Shown here: positions 46,420 through 59,079 of the stretch, one piece after another
Position numbering within the stretch: the first letter of the stretch is position 1
How the letters are laid out: each line of letters begins with the position of its first letter
From: Cordia subcordata
Lineage: Eukaryota > Streptophyta > Magnoliopsida > Boraginales > Cordiaceae
DNA: 64,000 nucleotides
Reading direction: 5' to 3'
Assembly: GCA_028554755.1 (NCBI GenBank)
Contig: JAPTOF010000015.1
Coordinates: forward strand, 14,457,501-14,521,500
Translations under genes and position numbers: made by a program
Notes under the pieces: generated by a model
Databases searched by the model: none
The model's input: only the letters and a program-made list of their open reading frames with translations
What the model was told of the DNA's origin: nothing

Positions 46420-47517
46420 CTAGCATCGCCAAAGCAAGTGCTTCGCACGGTGTATTTTTTTTTTTTCTTTTTGAATTTAATAATTAATCTTTTTCTTATA
46501 TAGTAGCTCAAAGAAAAAAAAGCTAAAGCCAACTAAATATGTGTAATTGTAGTTCAAGATTCAAAATTGACTTATTTTATAAGTAAATATATCCTATTAA
46601 CCCAACTATGAATACCTATTGGTACGGATCACAAATCGTAATTTAACTATTCCAATGAGTCTTAATAGTAGATGATGAATTTAGTAATGAATATTTTATG
46701 TTTTGTACGAGTTTTTTTAAAATAACAAATATTAAATTTACTCGGGTTTAATTTTTGGAATTAACAAATGAAAAATACTTTAAGGCTTTTAAGCATTAAT
46801 TAATTAATAATTAAAATTTTAAGTTAAAGCTAATAATATATAGCCATAATGGATAAGAAATTAATCTTTTGAAATTCACAAATAAATATTATTTTTAAAA
46901 ATTAATTAATTGAAAATTAAAATTTTAAATTAAAAGTAAGAATATACATCCTAATAGATAATAAGTGAACCTTTTGAAATTCACAAATGAATTGCATTTT
47001 AAGCATTAATTGATTGATTATTTAATTCGTCAATTAAAACTAATAATTAATTATATCCATAAAGATAATAAAAATAAAACAAATAATAGACAATAAATCA
47101 TTGTATGAGCTAATAACAAAATAACAATTGTCATATAAGTGCTAACATGACACACTCATAATGTTTTAAAAAGTATTTTTTTAATACTAATGTTTAATTT
47201 ACTCGGATTTAATTTTTTTAAACTCACAAGTTGATATTATTTTAATAATTAATTAATTGAAAATTAAATTTCTAATACTAATAATATATATACATAATAT
47301 AAAATAAATAAACTTTTGAAATTCATGAATGAATTTTATCTTAAGTATTAATTGGTTAATCATTTAATATTTGAATTAAAGCTATTAATGTATATTCATA
47401 AAGATAAAAAAATATTATAAAGTTAAATGATAAATAAAATATAATCATGCCATGTAAGCGTTGACATACCACTCTCACATTACTAAAAAAACGTAAAAGT
47501 TTTATATATAGTATAGA
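46420..47517 (-). mobile_element. Non-autonomous Helitron (1,098 bp)
   Basis: On the minus strand the 5' terminus reads A/TCTATACTATATATAAAAC (start at 47517). The 3' terminus is ACCGTGCGAAGCACTTGC, then TTTGGCGATGCTAG/T (end at 46420). These match the Helitron rule: 5' TC, a short hairpin (GTGC-GAA-GCAC) near the 3' end, CTAG terminus, insertion between A and T, no terminal inverted repeat and no target duplication. The interior is AT-rich with repeated blocks (AATTCACAAATGAAT, GATAATAA) and no Rep/helicase. Confidence 0.8.
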
Positions 47518-47748
47518 TTTTGACAAAAGTAAGTCAAATAGTTGATCACCTCATTTGCCCTATCGTCACACATCTTATAATTATTTGGTTCAAATCAAGT
47601 CGACCGTAAATTTATGACTCTTAAAGTAATTTAACCGGTCAAATATGATTTCGTTTTTCGAAAATCAATATGGACAGTTTGGTTTAAGATTTCAAAAGAG
47701 TACAGTAGTTTAACCAAACTACTTGTCATATTATTATTATTAATTAAC

Positions 47749-47785
<37 letters not shown>

Positions 47786-48683
47786 CGTGTGTGTGTGTCT
47801 GTGTACGCATATCATATATTAACAAACGTTAACATAATTGTTGACTCAGTTATTTTGGATTATTATTTTCAGGTTTTGGCTTGGAACTATTCAAAAATTG
47901 TTCAGAAACCAACCCAAAATCATTTTTAAACTGACAATAAACTGAATGAATAAAAACAATTTGGCGTATGGGAGCAGTGGGTGAGATAGGGACAAATGTA
48001 ACAAATTTAAATACCCTGCAACTCGACGTATGCCAAAGACATCAATAATTGTGGACTTTTTATTAAAGGGTGCAGAAGATAGATATCTAACAACCTTAGG
48101 AAGTGCTTTTACGACAACAAAAAGCTATCCGAACTGTTTATAAAAGAAAGTTGTCATTAAGCTTCTGCTTATAAGCAAACGGTGTTTATGATGCCAAAAT
48201 ATCTATTAAGTTTATTTCCCTTGCAGCTGGGACTCTAAATACACAGGTTGAAAAAGTAATACACAGGTTGAAAAAGTCTATCAATACAAGGCAAGAAAGA
48301 AAAGAAACTAATCCACTGATTATGCAGTGTACAAAAGGATCACTGACATACAACAACAGAATCTTCAGAGGATTACATCTATTTACCATTTACATTCGAT
48401 CAAAGAAACAAAAAAAAAAAAAAAAAAGTATTGCTACCTGTTACAATTCAAGAAATGTAGCACCTCCGTCCAACAATATCAGCGATGGCTCTACATTCCT
48501 TCACGATGATACAAAATCTCCTTCGCTGCTTCTGCTCCGCTCATTTGAAGACGCGAACACCTCAAATCTGATAATCTTCATAAACTTCAGCATGATGAAG
48601 CATTGACAAGCGTGTGATCTTACTGAACTGGCATCTAATTGGACATGCACGTATCCATTTCAGATACGAGTACTGTCTAAAGA
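47518..48683. other. Intergenic DNA downstream of MAPKKK3
   Basis: Contains an (AT)n-(GT)n microsatellite at about 47748-47800, a 21-bp direct repeat ACACAGGTTGAAAAAGT at about 48240-48276, and a poly-A run at 48410-48427. Sequence immediately above 48680 follows the MAPKKK3 stop codon and probably includes its 3' UTR. No gene is seen. Confidence 0.6.
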
Positions 48684-51167
48684 TTATAGAATTGTTCTTG
48701 TCCTTTGAGATCTATCAGGTATTTGAGTATGTAGTTCGGGAGTTTGAAGCCAAGGGTCAAGTGTGCTTCTCGTGTTGGGCATGACTGGAAACACTGGATG
48801 GTCATTGATGTTGTGTCCATTCTGGCTCACCAACGGATAAGATGGGTGTGGAGGAGAAAGAAACCAGCTCCTATGTTGTGGTCCATGCTGTCGCAAGGGG
48901 CTTGAACAAGGAGACACAGGCAAGGAGGTTATTGTTCTTGAATTTCCTCTGTCCACACAACAAAGAACAAAGCAATCAGACAATTGTATGACATGAGGTG
49001 GAACGAGCTAAATAACTCCACAATGTGGATGCTGCTAGTACCTTGGGTTAATGGAAGCTCTAGAGACTGCGACAGCTGCATTTGTTGCATTTCCATCGGA
49101 AGATACATTGTTCATTCTGCCGGAATGCAGCTCCAGAACCGGCTGTCAGTACAGAAGAGAAGGGGACAGAAGTCTTGTTAGCAACAGAAGATAAAAGAAA
49201 CTAGTCTAGCACTAAATAATTGAGATTAAAATGCTTGTATTATCAAATAAATCCTCATCAATGCCTGAGGACAGAATAAAAGACAGAAATGAACACTCAT
49301 TTCTGTCCAAGTTAACCATGGCTGGCAGGACTTATAGCATACCAATCTACTATATCAAATTCAATCACCAAAGCATGTATAAGAATGCTTCGAATGTTCG
49401 CATTCCATGATTCTCGGGATCAACTTATAGGAACCCTCTGAGATCTTACTTGCATTAGAATTTCAACTTAGAACATATATTGGTCCCCAAAAGGTAGAAA
49501 ATAACTTGCTGCCACAAGTGGTTAGAAATTGTATATTAAGCTTGTTGAAGAATATTTTGGTTATTAATGTTATTTCCTTATTCTATGGTATTTAATTAGG
49601 CAATAGATTAGGTAATTAATTAAGTTGGTTTTCTTATTATTCTAGTTCCCTTAGAATTTTAGTTTCCTTGTTAGTCTAGCTTCTAGTCTTGCTCACCAAG
49701 TTATCATGCCTATAAATAGGCTCTTCTATTGTATTCATGAAACATAAAAAATTCACAATGTAGTCTTTATGAGTATTTCGCTTCTAGAGACACCGATGTG
49801 GTGGCTCCATATTTACTTCAATACTTTCATATTTTCTCCCCATATTTTATGTTTTACATATTTTCTACAAAGGTGAAGTTCCAAGTTTTCCAGAAAACAT
49901 CAAGAAGTAGTAGGCTAAACTTATAGGTACCTTGGTAGAACTGGGAAAGAATACTAGAACAGGAAAACTTTAGATATCTTTGATTAAGCATCAAACTGAT
50001 TTGGAAAAAGGAAAAAAGGATTGATACCAATGATAGTCACAGATGGGATGGACATATTGTGTGTCTAGGAAATAGCTGTTAAGTTTTTTTCCTAAAAAAA
50101 CAAAGAAAAGACCCAAAGAGGAGAAGTTTTTAAGACAGGCATAAGATCAACTTTCCAAGGCCGGAGTGCTAGATGGTGAAGTATCAACATGACCAGAATT
50201 CAACAGTGAGATAAGCAAGATAAGATGTACATAATTATTAATGAAATCCTTTAAAAGTGGTGGTGACTCCAAGTGAATGAGTGTATGTTCGAAGAAGAAA
50301 CAGAAAAATATGGAAGTTGTCTAACTCAAAAGGGATACAGTGAGACGTAAGAGGAGTTGGAATAAAACATTAAAAACAGATTTCGTGTGTATAGAGCTAA
50401 CAGGCAAATGACCGGTGACAAGATTAATTGTATTGTTAAGCCCATATAACGAACATCAGTCTAATAGGATAAGTCTTGGTTTGTTCCATTTGTACTTAAC
50501 TGATGTTTCACTATATATCTAGCACAACCAAAGAGAAAGCACAAATAGAATTGAAGATCCTAAAGTCTTTACCGGTGTACGGCTTCCATCAAATGCATTA
50601 GGAAATGCCTCCCTAGTTAGATTTATATTGGAACCTCTTGCTGTAGTTTGATCCCTGACAAAAGGATGCTCAAGAAGTTGTGCAGCCGCAGGACGGGCAG
50701 ATGGTTCCCTCTGCAAGCATAGCCGTATGAAACTTTTTGCATCAGCAGACAGGTGATCAGGAATTTCAGGCATATCTTTGCTGTTTCCAATTTTAAATAT
50801 TGCAGCAACCTGTTAGATATAAATATAATGAAACATGTCAGTTAATCAACTTTATGTTTTCGACCTCAAGAAAAATGAATTTGTAGCTAAAAGTATCCAA
50901 CAGATTCTGGTGCTTACCCCCTCAAACTGGCTCCAAGGCGGTTTTGATGTTGCCATCTCAAGAATGGTACATCCTAAGCTCCAAATATCAACTGCAAGGC
51001 TGTATCCATTGGTATTCATCACAACCTCCAAAAAGAAACAAACATTAATTAGGAGATTTGATGACTACTAGCTGCTGAAACATAAAAGACAAATATTAAA
51101 AAGAAAAGAAAAGACAAAAATTTCTGTCATACATGGACAGCAGTCTTTTATGTAAGAGAGAGGGGGG

Positions 51168-51204
<37 letters not shown>

Positions 51205-54200
51205 GGTGTACCTCTGGTGCCATCCAGTATGGACTTCCTTTGAATGATAGCATTGATGTACAGGCCGTAATCTGCTTCAGAATAATATGCTATGAGGAAC
51301 TCAAGTGGTGATCATCACAAAATCTTTTATGCATTTTTCCAAATCCACAGTTACTCTGAGTTTGACCTTTCTGATGGTGATTTTGCATGCATCACGCTTT
51401 TGTGTTAATTATCTTACAAAGGAAGATTTATATTTAGCTTAACAAAAATGACTAGATGATTGAATTTTCATCTTTCCACCATATACTAAGTAATGCAGAT
51501 TAGAAGCGGAGACAAACAGGCACTTACGTGCTTTGCCATGCCAAAATCTGCAAGCTTGATTTCACCATTTGGATCGACTAATATGTTTGCTCCTTTAATA
51601 TCCCTAAGGAGATGCACTTGCTTCTCAGACAAATTTCAAAAGAGAATTCAGGAGGGAATACACAACTCGGTACAAGAATATCACCTGTGTACAGTATTTC
51701 TTCCATGTAAATATGAAACTCCAGCGAGTATCTGCCTCGTGTAATTTTGAATAACAGGCTCTGAGAAAGGTCCATATTCTTGCAGTAATTTGTGAATGGA
51801 ACCACCGGAAACATACTCCAAGTACACAGATAATGTTTCTTCACTCTGAAAGAAAGAAACCTCAAGTCAATATGAAGTAATCAATGCTTCAAGTAGCTGC
51901 ATATAACCATGCATCTTGCCAGCTGTGGCCTGCTCTATATTTTATTTGAAGCATGCTTATGAAGGAATGTACTATATGCTAGATTCCCCCACTTGTAGCT
52001 ATATGTGCAATGATTCTATGGATTGAGCAAGTGAAAGATAATATGTTACAGTAAACATATATTCTGGTTTCTGTTGTTAGCTCGTACCAGCTCGCTTCCA
52101 TAATATTGAACAATGTTTGGATGGTAAAGCTGACTAAGCAAGTTGATCTCCTGTAGCCAGGCTCAAAGATGTTAGTCATGCAACAGGTGCCAAAGAATCA
52201 AAGCTTACATCACAATCAAACGAGAACAGTTGAAAATATATACATATATATGTATGTACGTATGTATGTATGTATATATATAAGTATACACACATAGGTA
52301 CATGGATACATATATATAAATTTGATAAGCAGGACTAAGCACAATGGTTGGCAAGTGCAATATAATGACTGACCTGATTCAACTGCTTGAGACACTCTTT
52401 TGACGTCTGATCATCGGTGACAACCTTGACTTCTTTTATTGCGCACATTTTGCCTTTCTCACTGTCAATTTGTTGGAAACCAATCAAATATACAAATTTC
52501 TTCCAGTGAAGTTACATAAATATCATAAACAAAAACTTTATGCTAGCCAGACCCAAATACCAGCTGATTTGAGTCAAAAATAGTTCTATTCCTACAACAA
52601 TACTCTCGCTTATGGCTCTAGGATTCTAAGTTCAGAGCATGACAGAATGGTATTTCCAGCCAGTCACCAGCCAAATGCAGAAACTATGTGTTATGCAGTG
52701 CAAAGTGTTACATTATTGCATGATGAAAACTACCTCTTGAAGCCTTACTAGCCACCTTTAGAGTCAACAACAGCCTATTCTTGAATGATTGTGGGCATTC
52801 AATGAGAATGTCAAGGGCTCAATATGGGTGATTATAATGTCCTACACGGATTTACAAGTGATATCTGAGTGGTCTATAGATGGATGTTGTTGGTATAACC
52901 ATGGTTAACTCTTTTGGGCCAATTAATTTGAAACCTAAATAGTTATTGTTTATGCCTACAACATGTGTTGCTTGCGGCCTGGAGTTTTGATTAGGCCGTG
53001 ACGGTGTGGGGTTAGCAAGTCTTCCGAGTTAAATCCAGCCAAGAACTAAAAAATAACAAAATTAAATTTTCTGCAGACAAGCGAAGGCTTCAATTTTAAT
53101 GACAATGACCACTTGCATCAATCATTTCTTTCTCAGAACTGTTCTAGTTAGTAATATCATATCCTTTGATAAATGCTGGAAACCAGATTACCTATTGAAT
53201 CCGAGATATACATGACCAAAAGTGCCTCTACCTAGAAGCCTTCCCTTCTTCCATTTTGACGGATTATTGAAAAGGCAATCAGCCACTCCAGATGTTCTAG
53301 GGGCCGGCAAGGCTGTAGGACTGGTAGGAGAACCAGGTGGGAGGGGCAGCGGATGACATTCACCCCTCCCATCTTCCAATTTCCCTGTTGGAGAATCCAA
53401 ATTTAAACCAGAAAACCGTGGATGAAGTGGGGAGGTGGTGGTGGTAGGTCCCCTTGATGCTGGACCTGGACTTCTTGGTAATGGACTTAACCTGCCATCT
53501 CCGAGTCCCCTGGCATAAAAACATCAAGTTTGCAAATCTTTAGTCGACATTCAATAGAATTGCACAGAACATATGCAATAAACAGAATTGCAGAGAAACA
53601 AAACTTCAATCACAAAAATGATACACTTGGAGTAACTCAGTCCTTGTTGTGCAACTCATGACCATCATGAGAATTGCAATGGTTGTACCAAAGAATCAGA
53701 CACTTCTAATCACAAAATTTTTCAAGTTGAGCTTGAAAGAGGTCCGTGTTTAAGACTAAGCATATATAATAAACAGAATTTGCCCGGAGATAAAAGTTCA
53801 AAATAAAAAATTATGGAAGAGTAAGCAATCTGTAGACCCTTTCCCTTACTGTGAAATTGAAGCCAACAAAACTAACTCCAAGAGAAAAGAGAGATACTTA
53901 TTGAAAGAACTATTGCTGCACAAAAAGCAGCTTCTCCCCCTCCACCAACTACCTCTGGGCCCCTCAGGTGGGGGAAAGAAGTGACTAGAAGGCCGGCCAG
54001 GAGTACGAAAGGCCGAACCCCGGGTCAAGAAACTGATTTCACGATTCAAACCATGACTATCATCAGGTGACACAGCACAAAAGGCTTTCCTTTTTGGTAG
54101 AAAATTGGCTAAAAATAAGGTAAAAAAAAAAAATTTCAAAACAAAGAGGTACCAATTTGACCACCATAGATCTAATTATCACAAATAAGAACCAAAAGTC

Positions 54201-54759
54201 CTTTCCTTCTTCAGCCAAAATCCAGCTTCAGAAAATCATATACTGATTAGAATAGCAGCCCAGTCCTAGCTCCCAAAAAGGGTCTGACTAATTTGCTCCT
54301 TAAAATTAAAAAAACTAAAAAGGGGCTTAAAAAAATCCAATCTTTGATCAATCAAGAAAAGAAAAACCAACCTGAGAGCACCCAATTGGTGAGCATGATC
54401 AATATGGGGATGATCATCAGAAGAACCAGATGAGCTAACACTTGATCCAGAAACAGATGCAAATCCCAATCCAACCACTCCACCCTGATCATTACTATTA
54501 TTACCATTGAAATGGTTATTACTATTATTACAATTATTCCCAGGAACAGATGAAACAGACGGCCTCGGCAGCGGATAAAGCCTGTCGGAGGACGACGACG
54601 GCGAATCGAACCCCGAAAACCCAGACGAAAGAGTAGCCCTCACAGCAGCATATTCTTTGCTGTTCCTGGGTGAATTCCTTGAGAAAACAAGCTCATCGAA
54701 GCTCTTGGGCTTCTTGTTGCTGCTACTACTATTCTTCTTCTTCTTCTCAAAGGCTTTAG

Positions 54760-54791
<32 letters not shown>

Positions 54792-54877
54792 TTATGGCTG
54801 TTTGTCGATGAAGATTTAGGCGAATCATTTTGTGGGTCTTTGTGCTTTGAAGACTTTTTACCCCACCAAGCAGGCAT
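48684..54877 (-). CDS. MAPKKK3: MAP kinase kinase kinase 3 / MAPKKK-alpha type
   Basis: Eleven exons: 54372-54877, 53192-53509, 52374-52461, 52088-52150, 51685-51845, 51528-51603, 51212-51271, 50918-51025, 50573-50809, 49042-49142, 48684-48948; all GT-AG and in phase, 660 aa (Arabidopsis about 609). The N terminus [14 protein letters not shown] and Ser-rich region (1-255), including [11 protein letters not shown], are typical of the MAPKKK3/MAPKKK-alpha clade. Kinase domain: GRGTFG near 262, Lys284 in CAIK, HRDIKGAN (Asp380), DFG at 398, activation segment [12 protein letters not shown] near 412-424, then [12 protein letters not shown]. The C-terminal [16 protein letters not shown] and [10 protein letters not shown] are clade signatures. 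It activates MKK4/5-MPK3/6-type cascades in immunity and development. The ATG at 54877 is the first in frame; the 5' UTR region is CT-rich. Confidence 0.94.
49543..49869 (+). mobile_element. Copia-type solo LTR in MAPKKK3 intron 9
   Basis: Starts TGTTGAAGAATATTTTGG and ends ATATTTTCTACA, with CCTATAAATAGGCTCTTC near 49708-49726 as a TATA region. It is about 327 bp with no internal region. Flanks AAGCT (49538-49542) and AAGGT (49870-49874) could be a decayed 5-bp target duplication. It is the same family as 42612-42923, in opposite orientation. Confidence 0.8.
51152..51206. repeat. (AG)n microsatellite next to a MAPKKK3 splice donor
   Basis: GAGAGAGAG runs on the plus strand end 5 bp from the donor of exon 7 (exon end 51212). 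In the transcript it is a long CU tract just inside the intron. Confidence 0.85.
52225..52315. repeat. TA/TGTA microsatellite in a MAPKKK3 intron
   Basis: Runs of TATGTATG, TACGTATG and ATATATA with scattered interruptions; intron 3, away from splice sites. Confidence 0.8.
53898..54089 (-). other. Candidate frame-preserving cassette exon in MAPKKK3 intron 1
   Basis: This 192-bp stretch lies in intron 1, can be joined in phase with exon 1 (two bases carried) and exon 2, and stays open for 64 codons. It would add [17 protein letters not shown], then [20 protein letters not shown] and PPPEGPRG to the Ser/Pro-rich N-terminal region. The acceptor (TACCAAAAAG/G) is weak, and the donor is AATAA/GTATC. 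It is GC-richer than the rest of the intron. Direct joining of exons 1 and 2 also keeps the frame and matches relatives better, so this exon may be alternative, ancestral or chance. Confidence 0.3.
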
Positions 54878-55057
54878 TTTTTTTCCTCTTCTTTTTGAAT
54901 ATGTATATTTAATATATGTATGGTATTTTTTTTGTGTAGGAGAAAGTCAGAAGAGAGAAGAGAGAAAAGAGAAGGAGATGTTGAGATTTGAAGAGAAAAT
55001 TGTGGAAGTTTGAGCTGAAGATGGCGAGGAAGACGAATAAAAGTTGAACTAGCAGAG

Positions 55058-55153
55058 AGATGAAAGAGAAAGAGATTGAGAGAGATGGAGAGAGAGAGAG
55101 AGAGCGAGTGGGGCGCCAATGGGCAATTAGCACAGGGGGGGGGGGGGGGGGGG
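55058..55153. repeat. (GA)n and G-homopolymer upstream of MAPKKK3
   Basis: A (GA)-rich run at about 55063-55106 and an uninterrupted run of about 19 G at 55135-55153 lie 180-280 bp upstream of the ATG at 54877. On the transcribed sense they are CT-rich and poly-C, in the probable promoter or 5' UTR. Poly-G of this length can form G-quadruplex, and base-calling there is unreliable. Confidence 0.8.
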
Positions 55154-57929
55154 AAAAAAATTACCCAAAAGGACTTAACTGTGTGGAACAGCTCAGCTAC
55201 TTGGAGACGGCAGGTGGTGGTTGGCTTAAACTTCTTGCTTGCATCACGTGCCCCTTTCATTCTTTTTTTTTTCTTCTCTCTTTTTTTAACTTTTTTTTCT
55301 TTTTAATAATTATTTTCTTTGTCCTTTGGATAATGATTGGATAAATTGTCCTTTTCTTTTTTTTTTATTTGGTTTTTATTTGTGAAAACAATAAAATAGA
55401 GACAGAAATGGTCAGATTATTGTCATTGCATATTGTTTATGAGATCAATCAATTTGGAGATTGTTTATTTCTATTTCTGAGAATTGAAAAGTGTTAGGAT
55501 GTTACTTCTCTCTTTCTTTCTTTGTTCAGTAATAGAATCTTTTTTATAGACATGAATATACTGGTTGTCCTAACTTTTTCTAAATTTATTCCTTGTTTGA
55601 TGAAAGAATATATAATTTTTAATGGTAACAAAACAATAAATTAAGAATCCTACAATTTTTTCATCTCTTCAAAAGTAAAGAAAATAATTATTTAAGTCAA
55701 AATCCAAAAAAAGAATTACTTGAAATATGAAATAGATGGATTAGTACAACTAGAGAACAGTTATTCTTTTTTAATTCCATAAAGTTACATATTTTTCAAA
55801 TTTAACTTGAAATCATTAGATTATTTAATTTATAATCTTTGGACTCTATCATCATCTAAATAGCAAAAGTTTTAAATTCTCGTGAATACATCCATTAGGC
55901 CATATACACAAAGAGAGGTCACTTGTCATCATACATACCTTTTTTTCTTTACTAAAAAATTCTAATCAAATTTATTCTACATATGTTTTTCCTTTCAAGT
56001 TCTTCTTTCTACTCCATTTACATTTTTCTTTCCCATATCATTGATTTTACAAAAAAGTGAAAAAGTTGTGATGCATTGAAAACCTGCCAAAAAATTAAAT
56101 TTAAAAATATATTTATAGTTCATATAAAAATGATTGTAATAATAAGATATGTGAAGTGAAATTATAACATGTCCTAGAAATAATTAATTAAAAAAATAAT
56201 ATGTCTTTAAAATAATTAATTAATAAAAATCATGTCAATTATTTACCTATTGCCTATTGTTGAACAAATTAACTAATAAGTGATTTAAAATTAGATAAGT
56301 TTTAAATGATAGAATTTTATATGGATCAAAAAGAAAAAAAAAAGAATTAATCCAAGTGTGGGGTGAAATAGGGAATTAAGTACATTGTCACTTAATAAAA
56401 TATTAACTATTTACTGCTTTTAAAGATGATCATTAAAAGTACTATAACATATATATACAAAAATATTTTATAATAAAAATATATAAAAAGTTATATATTC
56501 TATTTTTTTAAAAAATTACTTTTACCTTCCAAATACAACATACATTTATATTAGAAAGAAAAAAAAATTACCACTCTAGTTATTAATTAAAAAAATTAAA
56601 ACTCTCAATATCAAATTCTGGATGGAGGTCAACTTTTTTAGCAACAATATAAATACAAGAATTTGAACAAAAATCATTTAATAATTAATGAAACATTTTT
56701 AATTTAAATATTTTTTTCAAAACGATACATAAAATTTAAAAACTCACAAAATATCTACATGTATTATTTTTATAATATCCATATGCCATAGCAGCCGGGT
56801 CAAAATTTCTTGTTTGCTTCCTCTTGCCACTGATTAGCGAAAAGGGCAATAAAAGGTGATCCGTGCCCTTGGTCAGTTAGGCATGTGTTGGACTCTCATC
56901 CCTCAAGCATTGACTTCAAAATCAATTAGGAATTTTACAAGTGTACAAATGCATGCACGTGGACTCATGATAAAGCAAAAGTTATTCACCAGAATCAAGC
57001 TTAAAATGATTGAATTATTAGGTTTTTTTCATAATATTAAAAATATAAGATACGATATTCAGTATTTGTAAATTATTAAAAGATTATAATGTTACGGATT
57101 AAGTGAAGTTATCTGCAGTAACACGTTTTTGGACAAAGATTTTACATTTAAATCAATATGTTAGTGTTACAAATATTATCTACCTTTTATTGACCTGGAT
57201 ATATATTCGCGTAAAAATATTGCATTTTAACATTTATGATTTTAAAATAAATTTAATTTATTATTATTAATAATCATAAAATTTATAATAATTAAATTAC
57301 AATGTTATAAAGAGATTTTTAATAAGCAAGTTATATGACAACAAATGATTTTTTTTTTGTAACAATAGAAATTTAATTGGTGAAATTCGACTACTGAAAC
57401 AATAGGCGACTCCAAATTATTAACTAACAAACTTCGGGTGCACAGCACATTTTTATACTAAACATTAGTTATATCAAAGACACACGCACGTATAAAATTC
57501 GAACACAAATCACGAGTCATCTGTTTTTCACTTTTTACCGTGAAATATTCCTGATTATAAATGATAATAGTTTGATATTTTGGTGTTTCTGTGGTCTTGG
57601 CAGCTTTCGGTGAGAATCTTTCTTGGTAAGTGTGCTGTACACCGTAACACACGCACACATGTAAAACGCGGATACACGAATGTAATGTAGTAGTAGAATG
57701 TGTGTAAGAAAGGGTGGGCTTCTACTAGAAACGTGTTCGGCTGGGTGCGACAACTATGTGAGACCAAGGCTGACGGCTCTGCCGATTTCCCATTCATCTT
57801 GACACTATCCATTTGGTCACTTGCCACGTCATCAAGGCGACATTTTTTTTTTCCAAAAATAACAATTTTTTGGTTGGGAACTTGGGCATGAGTACCAGTA
57901 AAGCGGTTTATCTTTCTTTTAAAAAGTAT
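55154..57929. other. Gene-free AT-rich DNA upstream of MAPKKK3
   Basis: 55160-55300 probably holds the distal MAPKKK3 promoter. The rest is AT-rich with poly-A/poly-T runs. A less AT-rich island at about 57580-57840 (with ACACGTG-like and CACGCAC stretches) has short open frames in two phases on the minus strand, but no recognisable domain or splice structure. Confidence 0.55.
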
Positions 57930-58590
57930 ATTAAAAGATTTTTCTTAAAAATAGCATAATAAGATTTAACAAGTATAAAAAATAAAAAAATCTCAAAAAC
58001 CTAATATCAAAATTTTGGTCCAATTTTCAAAATTTTAATACATAATCAAATGGTTTTCGCTCTCAAAATACAAAAATATGAAATTGAAAATCCTAACAAT
58101 TCCAACCCCTAATTGGAAGGCAAAATCAGTAAAGAAGTGAAAAAAGAATAATACATAATTTTGGTTGGAAAAGAAAAGGAAAAAATAAATAATAGAATAC
58201 ATATATACAAAGATATCCTTCCAAATACTTTCACAAATAGTAGTTTTGACATGATACTTTAAAAAATTACGAAAAATTGGCATGATAAGATTTAACGAAT
58301 AGAAAACTCAAAACTCAAATATCAAAAATTTGATTGAGTTTTCAAATTTTTAAAACTTGATTAGTACAGTTTTCTCAATCACGAAGTATGAAAATCTAAA
58401 CCCTAGAAACCTCAACAATTTCAATAGTAGTTTAAAGGCATAAACGGTTGAAAAGTGAAATAAAAGAGAAGGCATCATTTTGGTTAAGAAGGAAAAAGAG
58501 AAAAAAAGATAAATAATATGATAGATATAGAATTACAAAGATACCCTTCCAAACAGACTGAAATAATAGTTTCGACGTGATAATAATTTA
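57930..58590. repeat. Diverged tandem duplication, ~330-bp unit
   Basis: Segment 57930-58255 recurs at 58258-58590. Shared landmarks are GCATAATAAGATTTAAC/GCATGATAAGATTTAAC, AAAATATGAAA.., AAGTGAAAAAAGAA and CAAAGATA-CCTTCCAAA, followed by TAGT-TT-GACATGATA. The copies align over their whole length but differ at many positions. Confidence 0.8.
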
Positions 58591-59079
58591 AAAAGTACAA
58601 AGATATTCTTAGACTTTTTCCAAGCCCAAATTATACAATGGTCTCTTACAAGGTATTCTTTCATTAAGTATCATGCTCCTTCACGTTTAAATGTGTTTCT
58701 CTGTCTCTCGCCTCATGTTTCTCTCTCTTCGTTATTCTCTCTCCTTACCTCTTTCTTCTTCTCTTCTTTTCTTCTTTGGATGACCGGTGACACCACTAGT
58801 TATCCCATATCAAATAAAAACCAGTATAAAATTCATTTTTCTTCCCTGATCATAACGATAAGTATCGTATCCAAAAAACTCTTAGGTATTGATTCACTAT
58901 TAAAGCCTGTCGTCTTCTTCCTCATGCCGGCAAAGATTCTGGCATTATCTCATCACACCGCAACTATCAATTTCTTCCTCTCCTCATCAAGATTCTAACC
59001 CTACCTCCCACATTGTGTTTGGACTCTCCAAGATCAATACGCCATTAAAACCCACCTTTACCTTCAAGTATGTATACAT

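Noticed and set aside
54640..55260. 206-codon minus-strand frame upstream of and overlapping MAPKKK3 exon 1
   Set aside because: It is low-complexity (Ser/Leu/Pro/Ala from CT and GCT repeats), in a different frame from MPAWWGKK, and covers the 5' UTR and exon 1.
57555..57827. 90-codon minus-strand frame (MASDQMDSVKMNG...) in a GC-richer island
   Set aside because: No recognisable domain, splice partner or neighbouring exon; kept only as a note on the island.
58693..58998. 101-codon plus-strand frame starting in a CT-rich stretch
   Set aside because: The start is microsatellite-like sequence; the rest has no recognisable domain or gene structure.
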